64,000 nucleotides of DNA from CAWEBF01 sp963807235. Lineage in GTDB: Bacteria; Acidobacteriota; Vicinamibacteria; Vicinamibacterales; UBA2999. The notes under the pieces are model-generated. The model saw nothing but the letters and a program-made list of their open reading frames with translations, was not told the DNA's origin and searched no databases. The stretch is taken from positions 15,999-79,998 of the forward strand of contig CAWEBF010000023.1 of NCBI GenBank assembly GCA_963807235.1, read 5' to 3'. Position numbers and translations under genes: made by a program. The first letter of the stretch is position 1. Every line of letters begins with the position of its first letter. Positions 27,994 through 37,463 of this stretch are shown in pieces.

Positions 27994-28772
27994 CGATCGC
28001 GGGCAGCGACTCGGGCGCCGGCGCCGGCATCCAAGCCGACCTCAAGACGTTCGCGGCACACGGCGTCTACGGCGTGTGCGCCATCACCGCCATCACCGCG
28101 CAGAACACCCTCGGCGTCTCGGCTGTGGAAGTGGTGTCGGGGGACGTCGTGCGGGCGCAAATCCAGGCGGTGATGGCCGACTTTGCCGTGCGGGCGGCCA
28201 AGACCGGGATGCTGGCCACGGCCGATCTGGTGCGCCTGGTGGCCACAGCCGTGCGCGACCTGCGCGTGCCCAACCTGGTGGTCGATCCCGTGATGATCGC
28301 CAAGAGCGGCGACACGCTGTTGGCAGACGATGCCGTCGAATCCATGAGGACGGCACTGTTGCCGCTCGCAGCGGTGGTGACCCCCAACCTTCCCGAGGCC
28401 GAGGCGCTGGCGGGCATGGCGATCCGCTCGGAGGGCGACGTCGAGGAGGCCGCACGACGCATCGCGGCGCTGGGACCGGGGGCTGTCGTGGTGAAAGGCG
28501 GGCATGCGGATGCCCCAGACATCGTGGATGTGCTGTTCGATGGGGTGAGCGTGCGTCGCTTCCCACAGCCGCGCGTCCCCGGATCCGCGACCCACGGCAC
28601 CGGCTGCACGTTTGCGGCGGCCATCGCCGCGCACCTGGCCCACGGGCGTTCGCTGGCGGACGCGGTGCCCGTCGCGCAGCGCTACGTGGCGGGCGCTATC
28701 GCCGCCGCGCCGGGGCTCGGCCAGGGACACGGGCCGATGGACCACTTCTGGCAGCTGCGCCGCGATAGTTAG
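27969..28772 (+). CDS. thiD: Hydroxymethylpyrimidine/phosphomethylpyrimidine kinase ThiD
   Basis: 267 residues from a GTG at 27969. Phosphorylates HMP and HMP-P in thiamine synthesis and salvage. Motifs: LTIAGSDSGAGAGIQADLK at the start, GVYGVCAITAITAQNT, VVDPVMIAKSG, TPNLPEAEAL, VVKGGHA, and the catalytic GSATHGTGCTFAAAIAA near residue 205. Intact and of normal length. It starts inside the end of bioY. Confidence 0.93.
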   Translation: MATVPVALTIAGSDSGAGAGIQADLKTFAAHGVYGVCAITAITAQNTLGVSAVEVVSGDVVRAQIQAVMADFAVRAAKTGMLATADLVRLVATAVRDLRVPNLVVDPVMIAKSGDTLLADDAVESMRTALLPLAAVVTPNLPEAEALAGMAIRSEGDVEEAARRIAALGPGAVVVKGGHADAPDIVDVLFDGVSVRRFPQPRVPGSATHGTGCTFAAAIAAHLAHGRSLADAVPVAQRYVAGAIAAAPGLGQGHGPMDHFWQLRRDS

Positions 28773-28790
28773 CGGGGCTGGCGCGCCCTT

Positions 28791-28796
28791 TATACT
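28791..28796 (+). promoter_or_regulatory. -10-like box TATACT before moaE
   Basis: TATACT ends 8 nt before the moaE ATG at 28805, in the 32-bp gap after thiD. Same spacing as at 26605. It could give moaE a separate leaderless transcript. Confidence 0.4.
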
Positions 28797-28804
28797 TGAA
28801 GGGC

Positions 28805-29287
28805 ATGCCGACACCTCTCGTGGCGGTCACCCCGAACCGGCTGGACCTCGAGGGTTTGACGGCCGTGGTGGCGAGTGCGTCCGGAGCGGACGGGGCCGTG
28901 GCGTCGTTTGCCGGCCTGGTGCGGCAGCAGAACGTGGGCCGGCACGTGGCGTACCTGGAGTACGAGGCGTACGAGCCGCTGGCCGTGCGGGCGCTCCAGC
29001 GCATCGTGGACGAGGCGGTGTCGGCCTGGCCGGGGGCCCGCGTGGGCGTGCACCACCGGATTGGCAGGCTGGAACTGGGCGAGGCAAGCATCGTGATCGT
29101 GGCGGCGTCGGCACACCGTGCAGATGCGTTCGCGGCCTGTCGATACACGATCGAGCGCGTGAAGCAGATCGTGCCCATCTGGAAGCACGAGCACTTCGAC
29201 GGGGGCGACGTGTGGCTGGAAGGTGCGACGGCCGACCCCGACGACGAGGCGGCGCGCCAGACGGCGTACCGCATCGCATGCGCGTAA
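28805..29287 (+). CDS. moaE: Molybdopterin synthase large subunit MoaE
   Basis: 160 residues from the ATG at 28805. With MoaD it converts precursor Z (cPMP) to molybdopterin. Family motifs: GAVASFAGLVRQQN, LEYEAYEPLA, VHHRIGRLELGEASIVI, and VKQIVPIWKHEHFDGGDVW with the catalytic lysines. Intact. moaD follows with a 10-bp overlap. Confidence 0.93.
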   Translation: MPTPLVAVTPNRLDLEGLTAVVASASGADGAVASFAGLVRQQNVGRHVAYLEYEAYEPLAVRALQRIVDEAVSAWPGARVGVHHRIGRLELGEASIVIVAASAHRADAFAACRYTIERVKQIVPIWKHEHFDGGDVWLEGATADPDDEAARQTAYRIACA

Positions 29288-29523
29288 CGGTTCGTCTCTT
29301 TGCCCGGCTGCGCGACCTGGCCGGCACCGGCGAGCTGGTGCGGGAGGTGCCGTCCGCGTCCACGATAGACGGCGTGTGGCGGAACCTCGTGGCGGAAATG
29401 CCGGCGCTCGGTGAGTACGAGCGCACGATGTCGGTGGCGCTCAACGCCGACTACTCGCGGATGTCGGCAACGGTGAAGGATGGAGACGAGGTGGCGTTCC
29501 TGCCTCCTGTCTCCGGCGGATGA
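29278..29523 (+). CDS. moaD: Molybdopterin synthase small subunit MoaD
   Basis: 81 residues from the ATG at 29278. Beta-grasp sulfur carrier. It ends in FLPPVSGG, the Gly-Gly tail that is adenylated and thiocarboxylated before sulfur transfer to MoaE. VRLFARLRDLAGT at the start is typical. Overlaps moaE by 10 bp. Confidence 0.93.
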   Translation: MRVTVRLFARLRDLAGTGELVREVPSASTIDGVWRNLVAEMPALGEYERTMSVALNADYSRMSATVKDGDEVAFLPPVSGG

Positions 29524-29564
29524 CAGTGGGGTCGGGCCTAAATCAGGTCAGGTGACATTTCAGT

Positions 29565-30638
29565 ATGTTCGATAAGCTGGCCACGGTCGAATCGCGCTAC
29601 GACGAGCTGATGACCAAGATCGGCACGGCCGAAGTGCAGGCCGACCCCGCCGAATACACCAAGTCGGCCAAGGCGCTCGCCGAGCTGGAACCGCTGATCC
29701 AGAAGTACCGCGAGTTCAAGGCACTCGACGCCAACATCGCCGGGGCCGCCGAGCTGGCCAAGGGCGGCGACGCCGAGATGCGCCAGCTGGCCGAAGAGGA
29801 GCTGACCACGCTGCACGCCCGGCGCGAGCCGCTGCTGCAGGAGCTGCGGACGCTGCTCATCCCGAAGGATCCCAACGACGAGAAGAACGTGATCCTGGAG
29901 ATTCGTGCCGGGACCGGCGGCGACGAAGCCGCGCTCTTCGCCGCGGAACTGTTCCGGATGTACAGCCGGTTCGCGGAGCGCAGCCGGTGGCGGCTGGAGG
30001 TGCTGTCGTCGAGCGACAGTCCGGCCGGCGGGTTGAAGGAAGTGATCGCCACGGTTGAAGGCCGCGGCGTCTACAGCCGGCTCAAATACGAGAGCGGCGT
30101 TCACCGCGTGCAACGTGTGCCGGCTACCGAGGCAAGCGGGCGCATTCACACGTCCACGGCGACGGTGGCCGTGCTGCCGGAAGCCGAGGACGTGGACATC
30201 CAGATCCACGAGAAGGATCTGCGCATCGACACCTTCTGTTCGAGCGGCCCCGGCGGGCAAAGCGTGAACACCACCTACTCCGCCGTGCGTTTGACCCACA
30301 TCCCCACGGGCCTCGTGGTGTCGCAGCAGGACGAAAAGTCCCAGATCAAGAACCGCGCGAAGGCGATGAAGGTGCTGCGGGCGCGTCTCTACGAGATCGA
30401 GATGCAGAAGCAGCAGGACGCCATCGCCAAGGAACGGCGGGGATACGTGGGCACCGGCGATCGATCCGAGAAGATCCGCACCTACAATTTTCCGCAGAGC
30501 CGCATCACCGACCACCGCATCAACTTCACGACCCACCAGCTGCATGCGGTGCTGGAGGGCGACATCACGGAGCTGCTCGATCAGGTGACGGCGTTCTACA
30601 ACGCCGAGAAGCTGAAGCAGGTCACGCAGGTCGCCTGA
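29565..30638 (+). CDS. prfA: Peptide chain release factor 1
   Basis: 357 residues. Reads UAA and UAG and triggers peptide release. The catalytic GGQ is at residues 230-232 (SSGPGGQSVNTT) and the codon-recognition tripeptide at PAT 186-188 in RVQRVPATEASG. IEIRAG-type segment LEIRAGTGGDEAALF is at 111. Intact and of normal length. prmC, whose product methylates the GGQ glutamine, follows directly. Confidence 0.96.
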   Translation: MFDKLATVESRYDELMTKIGTAEVQADPAEYTKSAKALAELEPLIQKYREFKALDANIAGAAELAKGGDAEMRQLAEEELTTLHARREPLLQELRTLLIPKDPNDEKNVILEIRAGTGGDEAALFAAELFRMYSRFAERSRWRLEVLSSSDSPAGGLKEVIATVEGRGVYSRLKYESGVHRVQRVPATEASGRIHTSTATVAVLPEAEDVDIQIHEKDLRIDTFCSSGPGGQSVNTTYSAVRLTHIPTGLVVSQQDEKSQIKNRAKAMKVLRARLYEIEMQKQQDAIAKERRGYVGTGDRSEKIRTYNFPQSRITDHRINFTTHQLHAVLEGDITELLDQVTAFYNAEKLKQVTQVA

Positions 30639-31495
30639 GTGCAGCAGGCCACCTCGCTCGGCGACGTGCTGGCCGGCGCGCGGACGCTGCTGGAAGCCGC
30701 AGGGATACCGCCGACGAGGCGGCCGTGGACGTGGATCTGTATGCGCGCCGCATCCTCGGATGGGATCGCGCGCGCGTGCTGACGAGCCGGACCGAGCCTG
30801 CGCCGGCCGCGCTCGAGCCCACGTTCTCGGCCTGGGTCGCGCGGCGCGTGCAGCGCGAGCCCTCGGCTTACATCATCGGGCACCGCGAGTTCTACGGGCG
30901 AGACTTCGACGTCTCTCCCGCCGTGCTGATTCCCCGTCCGGAAACGGAGCACATCGTCGACGCCGCGCTGCCGCTGCTGGCCGCGCGGCCGGGGGCGCTG
31001 GTCGCCGACCTGGGCACCGGTTCGGGCAATATCGCCGTCACGCTGGCGTGCGAGTCCTCGTGCCTGGTGCTGGCCACCGACGTATCGGCGGAGGCGCTCG
31101 ACGTGGCCCGGCTCAACGCCGCCCGCCACGGCGTCGGCGACCGCGTGTCGTTCGTGCACACGTCATATCTGGACGGTGTCGAGAACACGTTCGACGTCAT
31201 CGCGGCCAACCCCCCCTATGTGCGTGACAGAGATCGCGCCGGCCTGTCGCCGTCGGTGCGGCGCGAGCCGGCCGTGGCGCTCTTCGGGGGCGAAGACGGC
31301 ATGCGCGGCATCGAGAGCGTGCTCGACGCCACGTTGGCGCGCCTGCGGCGGCAGGGCTGGCTGCTGATGGAGTTCGGCTTCGGCCAGGAAGACGACGTGC
31401 GCGCGGCCGTGGCCCGCCGGCCCGAACTGCGTTTCGATCGCGTGATCGCGGACTTGCAGGGGCTGCCGAGAACGGTCGTCGTGCAGCGGCAGTAG
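30639..31495 (+). CDS. prmC: Release factor glutamine methyltransferase PrmC, one frameshift
   Basis: Starts with a GTG directly after the prfA stop. It methylates the glutamine of the GGQ motif in RF1/RF2. After the N-terminal GDVLAGARTLLEAAG the frame changes near 30700 and continues DEAAVDVDLYARRILGWDR. The catalytic domain has FYGRDFDVSPAVLIPRPETE, VADLGTGSGNIAVTLA and the substrate-binding NPPY in DVIAANPPYVRDRD. Total length 857 nt is one base short of a multiple of three, consistent with one missing base. Confidence 0.88.
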
Positions 31496-31513
31496 CGAGA
31501 CTGGAGACTTCGG

Positions 31514-31858
31514 ATGCTCGACTGCCTTTTCTGCAAGATTGTCGCGGGCAAGATTCCATCCTCCGTGGTCTACCAGGACGATGAGCTCTTCGTCTTCCGC
31601 GACATCAACCCACAGGCGCCGTTTCACGCGCTCGTGGTGCCGAAGCGCCACATCGCGACGCTGAACGACATCACGGCGGACGATCACGATCTGGTGGGCG
31701 CCATGGTTCGTCGGGCCGCGGCGCTGGCCGGCGAGAACGGCTATGCCGCGCGCGGGTATCGGACGGTCTTCAACTGCAACGCCGACGCTGGACAGAGCGT
31801 CTTCCACCTGCACTTGCACGTGCTGGCCGGGCGTGGGCTCGCCTGGCCGCCTGGGTGA
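31514..31858 (+). CDS. HIT family nucleotide-binding protein (HinT-like)
   Basis: 114 residues. The histidine triad is HLHLHVLAG at residues 98-106, preceded by CLFCKIVAGKIPS at the N-terminus and ALVVPKRHIATL. Members hydrolyse purine nucleoside phosphoramidates and aminoacyl-AMP adducts. Intact, cytosolic. On the same strand as prfA-prmC, 18 bp after it. Confidence 0.92.
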   Translation: MLDCLFCKIVAGKIPSSVVYQDDELFVFRDINPQAPFHALVVPKRHIATLNDITADDHDLVGAMVRRAAALAGENGYAARGYRTVFNCNADAGQSVFHLHLHVLAGRGLAWPPG

Positions 31859-31872
31859 CCTGGAGGACTTCA

Positions 31873-33574
31873 ATGCATCGACCCCTACGAGCAGGGCTCG
31901 CGGCGGTCATCGCGGCGCTCGTCGCGCACGCGTTCGACGGATAGCCCGGCGACTGCCCAACAGACGCCGGCCTCACCCATGAACGCGTCGGCCTTCGCGG
32001 AGGCCGACCTCCGCGGCTGGCTGACATACGTCGCATCCGACGAGCTGCAGGGCCGACAGGCCTACACCGAGGGCATCGGCCTGGCGGGCGCCTATATCGC
32101 ACGCAACCTGGAGCAGTGGGGCATCGCGCCCGCCGGCGACAACGGCGCCTACTTTCAAACGGTGCGCGTGCTGGGCATGCGCGCCCGCAGCAACTCGAGC
32201 GTCACGGTGACCGTGAAGGGGCAGACCCGGACCTTCAAGGACGGCGAGGGCGTGACCTTCCCGCTCAACCAGGGCGGCAAGCAGACCGTTTCTGGCCGCG
32301 CGGAGTTCGTCGGCCACGGCATCGCCTACGCGCCGCTGGGGCACAACGACTACGCGCGCGCGAACGCCGCCGGCAAGGTGGTGCTCTACACTGGAACCAA
32401 GGGACCCAGCGGCTTCACCGACACACACAACCGGCTGCTGAACGCGCGCGGCCGGAACGCCATAGAGGGCTTCGGTGCCGTGGCGGCCATCGGACCCGCG
32501 TCTGCAGCGTCCGCGTCGCGGACTCCGCAGCCCGGCAACCAGCGGGTGGATTTTCAGACCGCGCAACGCGTGGACACGCCGGTGGCGCCGCAGATCACGG
32601 CCAGCGACGAGTTCTTCAACTTCGTCCTCAGTGGATCGGGCCAGAGCTACGGCGACCTGAAGTCGAGCGCCGAACGCCAGCAGGCGGTGCCGGCCGTGTC
32701 GCTCGGCGACGTCACCATCACGATCAACGTCGATGCGGAGTACGAGGTCATCCAAACGAGGTTCACGCGCAACGTCGTCGCGATGGTGCGCGGCGCCGAC
32801 GCCGCGCTCGCCGACCAGTACGTGTTGCTGGGCGCGCACTACGACCACATCGGCTACCAGCAGTTCGCGCCCACGGCCGCGCCGGGCGCCCCCGATTCCC
32901 TGATTGCCAGCTGCGCGGGCCAGTCGCGGCCCACGCCCAGGACCGGCGACAACATCAACAATGGCGCCGACGACGACGGCTCCGGCACGGTGGGCCTGAT
33001 GGCCATCGCGCGCGCGTTCGCCAAGGGGCCGCGGCCGCGTCGATCGGTGATCTTCATCTGGCACACGGCCGAAGAGGGCGGTCTCAACGGCTCGCGGTAC
33101 ATGGCGGACCATCCGGTGGTGCCGCTGGATCGCGTGTCGGCCCAGCTGAACATGGACATGATCGGCCGCAACCGCTGCGACGACCCGGCGGAGTCGAACA
33201 CCGTACACATCGTGGGAGCGGACCGCATCAGCACGGACCTGCACAACACGAACGAGGACGCGAACGCGTCCCTGCCCCGGCCACTCACCCTGAATTACGA
33301 GCTGAACGACGGCGCCGACCTGGAGTCCCTATACACGCGCAGCGACCACTACAGCTACGCGGCCAAAGGCGTGCCGGTGATCTTCTTCACGACCGGCCTG
33401 CACCGCGACTACCACTACGTGACCGACGAAGTGGACAAGATCGTCTTCGACAAGATCAGCCGCATCGCGCAGCTGGCCTACACAACGGCCTGGCGCCTGG
33501 CCAACAACGACAAGGCGCCGGCGCGCGATCGGCGGGGACCGCGCGTCGGCAAGGGTCAGAGCGGTCGATTGTGA
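31873..33574 (+). CDS. M28 family metallopeptidase, exported, one frameshift in the signal peptide
   Basis: The ATG at 31873 has GGAGG at 31862-31866 and gives a signal peptide (LRAGLAAVIAALVAHA). The frame changes near 31928, then TAQQTPASP and the mature protein follow to 33574. M28 zinc ligands are visible in order: GAHYDHIG, NINNGADDDGSG, HTAEEGGLNGSRY, LNMDMIGRN and DYHYVTDEVDK. A PA-like insert with VVLYTGTKGPSG sits between strands. Probably an aminopeptidase acting in the periplasm or outside. Length about 565 residues. Without the first exon-like part the frame would start at ATG 31979. Confidence 0.85.
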
Positions 33575-33615
33575 ACCCGACTTGGCGGACATGCGCACGC
33601 CAAGCCGGTTGATGG

Positions 33616-34004
33616 TCAGTAGATGAACTGGCGGCCATCGGAGCCGTCCGCCGGGTACCACACCTTGATCGGCTGCGCGGCGTTTCGAGGCGCCTCACCG
33701 AGGGTCACCGCCGACAGCCCCTTCAGGCGGTCCGGCCGCGGCACCCTGTGCGTGAAACCCATGAACTCCGCGGCATTCGAGCTCCCGTTCCGCACACGCA
33801 CGATGTCGAGGTACCCGCTCCCTCCACGATCTCGAACGTATAGCGGCCGGGAGCCAAGGTGACGCCCGGCAGCGCGACGCTCCGACTGAACGAGAGCGTT
33901 GCCGAATCACCCCGCGTCCCCGAACCGGCCGATTCGGTAGCCAGGGCGGCCAGCGCCAGACCACACGCCACGGTTGCCGCAACCACCGACTTTTTCTTCA
34001 GCAT
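33616..34004 (-). CDS. Small secreted protein of unknown function, one frameshift
   Basis: About 129 residues from the ATG at 34004 with GAGGAGGA as ribosome binding site. Signal peptide SVVAATVACGLALAALATESA. The mature part has LPGVTLAPGRYTFEIVEG, then after a frame change near 33820 continues IVRVRNGSSNAAEFMGFTHR and VWYPADGSDGRQFIY. This pattern (ligand-binding beta sandwich, AGRYTFEV core) is common in acidobacterial secreted proteins. 389 nt is one base short of a multiple of three. Function unknown. Confidence 0.7.
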
Positions 34005-34167
34005 TTTCTGTCCTCCTCTGCCCATGGAAACGCAGCTCATCGCTGAATCGCACTGGCATCGCCTCAAGGCGCGGTCCGTGCGGTTTCTGGGCGCCCAGCG
34101 TTTGCTCAGGTGAGGGCGTTGTCATCGGCAAGCAGTTGTGGCGAGTGGTTGGCTGGGTGCAAGGACT

Positions 34168-34179
34168 AGTAAGATTCGC
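34168..34179 (+). promoter_or_regulatory. Promoter-like element upstream of sigma factor gene
   Basis: AGTAAGATTCGC, containing TAAGAT as possible -10, 46 nt upstream of the sigma ATG. The identical 12-mer occurs at 34847-34858 in front of the downstream kinase. TTGGCT at 34149-34154 could be a -35 with 15-bp spacing. Confidence 0.4.
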
Positions 34180-34225
34180 CACACGACAGCCGGCCATTGG
34201 CAAGGGCGCCCCGCAAAGGAGGCGT

Positions 34226-34810
34226 ATGGAAACCACGATCGAGCTGTTGGAACGGGTCAAAGGGGGCGATCAAGCCGCGCTCGACGACCTGGTGGAACGT
34301 TCCGTTCCGCCGTTGAAGCGCTGGGCGCGGGGCCGGTTGCCGCAGCATGCCCGAAGCCTGCAGGAGACGCAGGATCTGGTGCAGAACGCCGTCATGCGGG
34401 CCATCCCCCGCCTGAAGACCTTCCAGGCGCTGCACCCCGGAGCGCTGCAGGCGTTCCTGCGCCAGGCCGTGGCCAACGAGATCATCGACGAGATCCGCAA
34501 GGTGAAGCGGCGGCCCGAACCAGTCGCCATTGCTGATGAGCTTCCGTCACGGGAACCGAGCCCGCTGGAACAGGCGATCGGCCGGGAAGGGTTCGAACGC
34601 TACGAGACGGCGCTGGCGCGGCTGAAGCCGTCGGACCGCGAGGCCATCATCGCCCGCATGGAGCTGCAGCAGAGTTACGAGGAAGTGGCGCTGGCCCTTG
34701 CCAAGCCCAACGCCAACGCCGCGCGGGCCGCCGTGAAGCGGGCCATCGAGCGGCTGCTCAAGGAGATGGTCAGCCTGCGCGCGGCGGCTGGCCCCAGCAA
34801 ACCGAGCTGA
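34226..34810 (+). CDS. RNA polymerase sigma factor, ECF-like
   Basis: 194 residues. The ATG at 34226 has AAAGGAGG (34215-34222). Region 2 is visible as ETQDLVQNAVMRAIPRLKTF with AFLRQAVANEIIDEIRKVKR, and region 4 as LKPSDREAIIARMELQQSYE with AAVKRAIERLLKEM. It belongs to the ECF groups that sit next to Ser/Thr kinase genes, here 68 bp upstream of one. The kinase probably controls it, by phosphorylation or sequestration; this is inferred from order. Confidence 0.85.
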   Translation: METTIELLERVKGGDQAALDDLVERSVPPLKRWARGRLPQHARSLQETQDLVQNAVMRAIPRLKTFQALHPGALQAFLRQAVANEIIDEIRKVKRRPEPVAIADELPSREPSPLEQAIGREGFERYETALARLKPSDREAIIARMELQQSYEEVALALAKPNANAARAAVKRAIERLLKEMVSLRAAAGPSKPS

Positions 34811-34846
34811 ATCGCAGAGCTCAACGGCTGAGACGGCTGGAACAGG

Positions 34847-34858
34847 AGTAAGATTCGC
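34847..34858 (+). promoter_or_regulatory. Promoter-like element upstream of the kinase at 34879
   Basis: Same 12-mer AGTAAGATTCGC as at 34168, 20 nt before the kinase ATG. It may be recognised by the same sigma factor that serves the gene upstream. Confidence 0.35.
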
Positions 34859-34878
34859 GCGGCGGGGTATCGCGCGCG

Positions 34879-36825
34879 ATGGCCGACGACGATCCGTTAC
34901 CGGAGCTGATCGAGGCCGTCGCGGATGGTACTCTCGACCGCCGGCGGCTGCCCGGCACCCACCAGGACCCCACCATCTCCAAGCTTCTAGCCGAGCTGCA
35001 GATCCTCGCGGGTGTCTCTGAGGTCCACCGCTCTCAGGTGGCCGGCGACGAACCAACCACCGCGACCGCCGGCTTCGACAGCGTTTCCACGTCCCGAACC
35101 CAGCCGACACCGGTCACCGGTGCGGACGATGGCTCCGGCCCCATCGACGTATCTCCCGCGCGGCTCACGCAGTGGGGCAACTTCGAGCTGATCAGAAAAG
35201 TGGGCGAAGGCACGTTCGGCGAGGTGTTCCAGGCGCGCGACCTGTGGCTTGGTCACGACGTGGCCTTGAAGCTGCTGAAAGCCAATGTCACCGACAGGGC
35301 CAGGATGCTGCACGAGGCTCGCATGCTGGTGCGCGTGCGGCACCTGAACGTGGTCACGGTGCACGGGGCCGACGTGCACAGCGGACGTCTGGGCTTCTGG
35401 ATGGATTTCGTGGAAGGCGCGACGCTGCACGAAGCCATCCGCCGGGAGGGCCCACGCAGCGCCGGCGAGGCCTTTGCCTGGGGCCAGGACTTGTGCCGCG
35501 CTCTGGCGGCCGTCCACGCCGCGGGCATCGTGCACCGCGACGTGAAAGCGCAGAACGTGATGCGCCGCACGAGCGATGGCCGGCTGGTCCTGATGGACTT
35601 CGGAGCCGGAGAGATACTCGGCAAGCCTCGGGCTGGCGCCGCGGCAGGTACGCCTTTGTATCTCGCGCCCGAGCTTCTGCACGGGGCCGTGGCATCGCGC
35701 AGCTCCGACATCTACGCGCTCGGCGTGCTGCTGTTCTTCCTCGTGTCGCGCAAGTTCCCGGTGCAGGCCACGACCTGGGACGAGCTGATCGCCGCGCACC
35801 AACGGCACGAACGCGTGCGGCTCGAGGACGTGCGGCCCGACATGCCGGCCGCGTTCGTGGACGTGGTCGAACGGGCGCTGCGGACCGACCCCGCGCACCG
35901 CTTCGCCAGCGCGGGCGAGATGCTGGCCGCCATGCGCGGCCTGGATTCCGGTCCGTTGAGCATCTCTTCCACGCCGCTGCCGGTCGTGACCCCGCCGCCG
36001 ACGTCTCAAATGCGGCAGACCGCGATCCGTGTGGGAGGCGTGTCGCTCGGCTCTGTTCAGTCTGACGCTGGTGCTCGGGTATGTGGCCTGCTCGTCGTTC
36101 GAAGTGGGGTTCAAGATCGACCCGTTCTTCGCCAGCGGCTTCTCGAGCTACCTCACGGTCGGCGCCGGCGCCGTGCTGCCAATCGTGCTCATCTGGGTCG
36201 TCGCATCCGCCGCCGTCGCGGTGTCCGGGGCCGGCCGGCACCTGTTCGCGACCTGGCGCGCGGCCAGCGAACGGCGCAGGAACAGTCTCCTGGCGCGCGT
36301 CGATCCCGTGGTCCTCGGCACGGCGATCTGCGTCGTCGGCGCATTGGGTTGCGTGGCCACGACAATGTGGTTCTATCCGGTGTTCGCGGCGCTAGACGGA
36401 ACTGCGGACGGGGGCGACCACGCCTGCCAACCTGGCGGCGCTCGCGCCGGGTGGAGCCAACACGAACCATGGAGTGCTGTCGGCCTTTCTCAGTTTCGCG
36501 CTTGGTTTCGCCGCCTGGAAGTGGTTTCCGGCACTCGAAAGGCGCGGCGATGTTCCCGCGGCACTTCGGGCCCTGCGATGGGCGACGGTCGGTGTCGCGC
36601 TGCTGACGATCGTCCTGTACGGCGATTCCTCGCCGATTCGTCTGGGACGAATTCGAGGTGGTGCAGTACCAAAACCAGCGTGCGTTCGTTTTGGCGAGTA
36701 GAGGGGAGCAGCTTCTCCTCTATCTCACCGATTCTCCGGGATCCCCGCTGCGGAGAGTGTCTGCCTCGGCCAACACCCTGGAGCGGACGGGTGAGACACG
36801 AAAATTGTTCGAGCCGCCGTCATAG
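34879..36825 (+). CDS. Ser/Thr protein kinase with C-terminal membrane domain, frameshifted
   Basis: Kinase domain at residues about 100-355: VGEGTFGEVFQARD, VALKLL, catalytic HRDVKAQNVM, DFG, YLAPELL. The N-terminal 95 residues have no recognised domain. The C-terminal part, in three further frames (changes near 36030, 36400 and 36620), has several hydrophobic helices (LFSLTLVLGYVACSSF, LTVGAGAVLPIVLIWVVAS, VLGTAICVVGALGCVA) and a final soluble piece DEFEVVQYQNQRAFVLA up to FEPPS. It follows the sigma gene. HRDVKAQN in place of HRDLKPEN is typical of this acidobacterial group. Confidence 0.75.
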
Positions 36826-36843
36826 TGGCGCGGCTGGGAGGTC

Positions 36844-37463
36844 ATGATGCGTCGATCTTCGGGATTGCTGCGTCCTTTTCGCTCTCGTGGCGGGCGTCGT
36901 GCTCTCCGCGCCCGTGAACGCCTCGCGCGGGGATTATCGACTACATCTTCGACATGAGCGGGCCGCAGATGATCGGCAAGGTGGGGCGATGCCGTGTGCC
37001 CGTTTCGGGTGGCGTGACGAAGTGCAACCTGTTCGGGATCCCCGTTCGGGAGAACATCGACATCATGAGCGAGAGCCGGGTGTGGGTGAACCTCGAGGGT
37101 TCCGTCCACTTCTCCACCGGCAAGAACGAGGGAGATACCGACTATCGCGCATTCCGCACCTACATGGCGTCCTTCGAGCCGCTGATCGAGGTCACCTCGG
37201 GGAGCAGCGGAAGGGTCCGGTTCTTCCACGGCGCGGGCCTGGCGTCTCACTTCCTGGCCGGACCGGACTTCCGCCGGTTCACCAACGCGGGGTACAAGGT
37301 GCGGCCGGTCGGCGTGGAGATCGGTGACCGCTGGGAGTTCGCGTTCAACTTTCGGCTCTATCCGGACGGCTTCGGAGCCGACCAGTTCGGCTTCGGCCCG
37401 TCGCCTTCCGGGGATCGCGCCTTCGAGTACACGTGGGGCATCGTGGGGGGCTACAAGTATTGA
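36844..37463 (+). CDS. Secreted protein of unknown function, frameshifted 5' end
   Basis: About 205 residues. After the ATG at 36844 the frame changes near 36870 and near 36930, and the signal peptide is recovered as LFALVAGVVLSAPVNAS. The mature part (DYIFDMSGPQMIGKVGRCR, ENIDIMSESRVWVNLEG, FFHGAGLASHFLAGPDFRR, WEFAFNFRLYPDGF) ends in GYKY and has alternating aromatic strands, suggesting a small outer-membrane or beta-sandwich protein. The stop overlaps the TTG of the next gene. Family not recognised. Confidence 0.6.

Noticed and set aside
29524..29564. Possible REP-like fragment before prfA (GGGGTCGGGCCTAAATCAGG region)
   Set aside because: Only one half of a palindrome is present and no RAYT gene or second copy was seen, so it stays an ordinary leader.
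30700..30720. Programmed frameshift in prmC
   Set aside because: No slippery heptamer with downstream structure was recognised, and similar breaks occur in many unrelated genes here.
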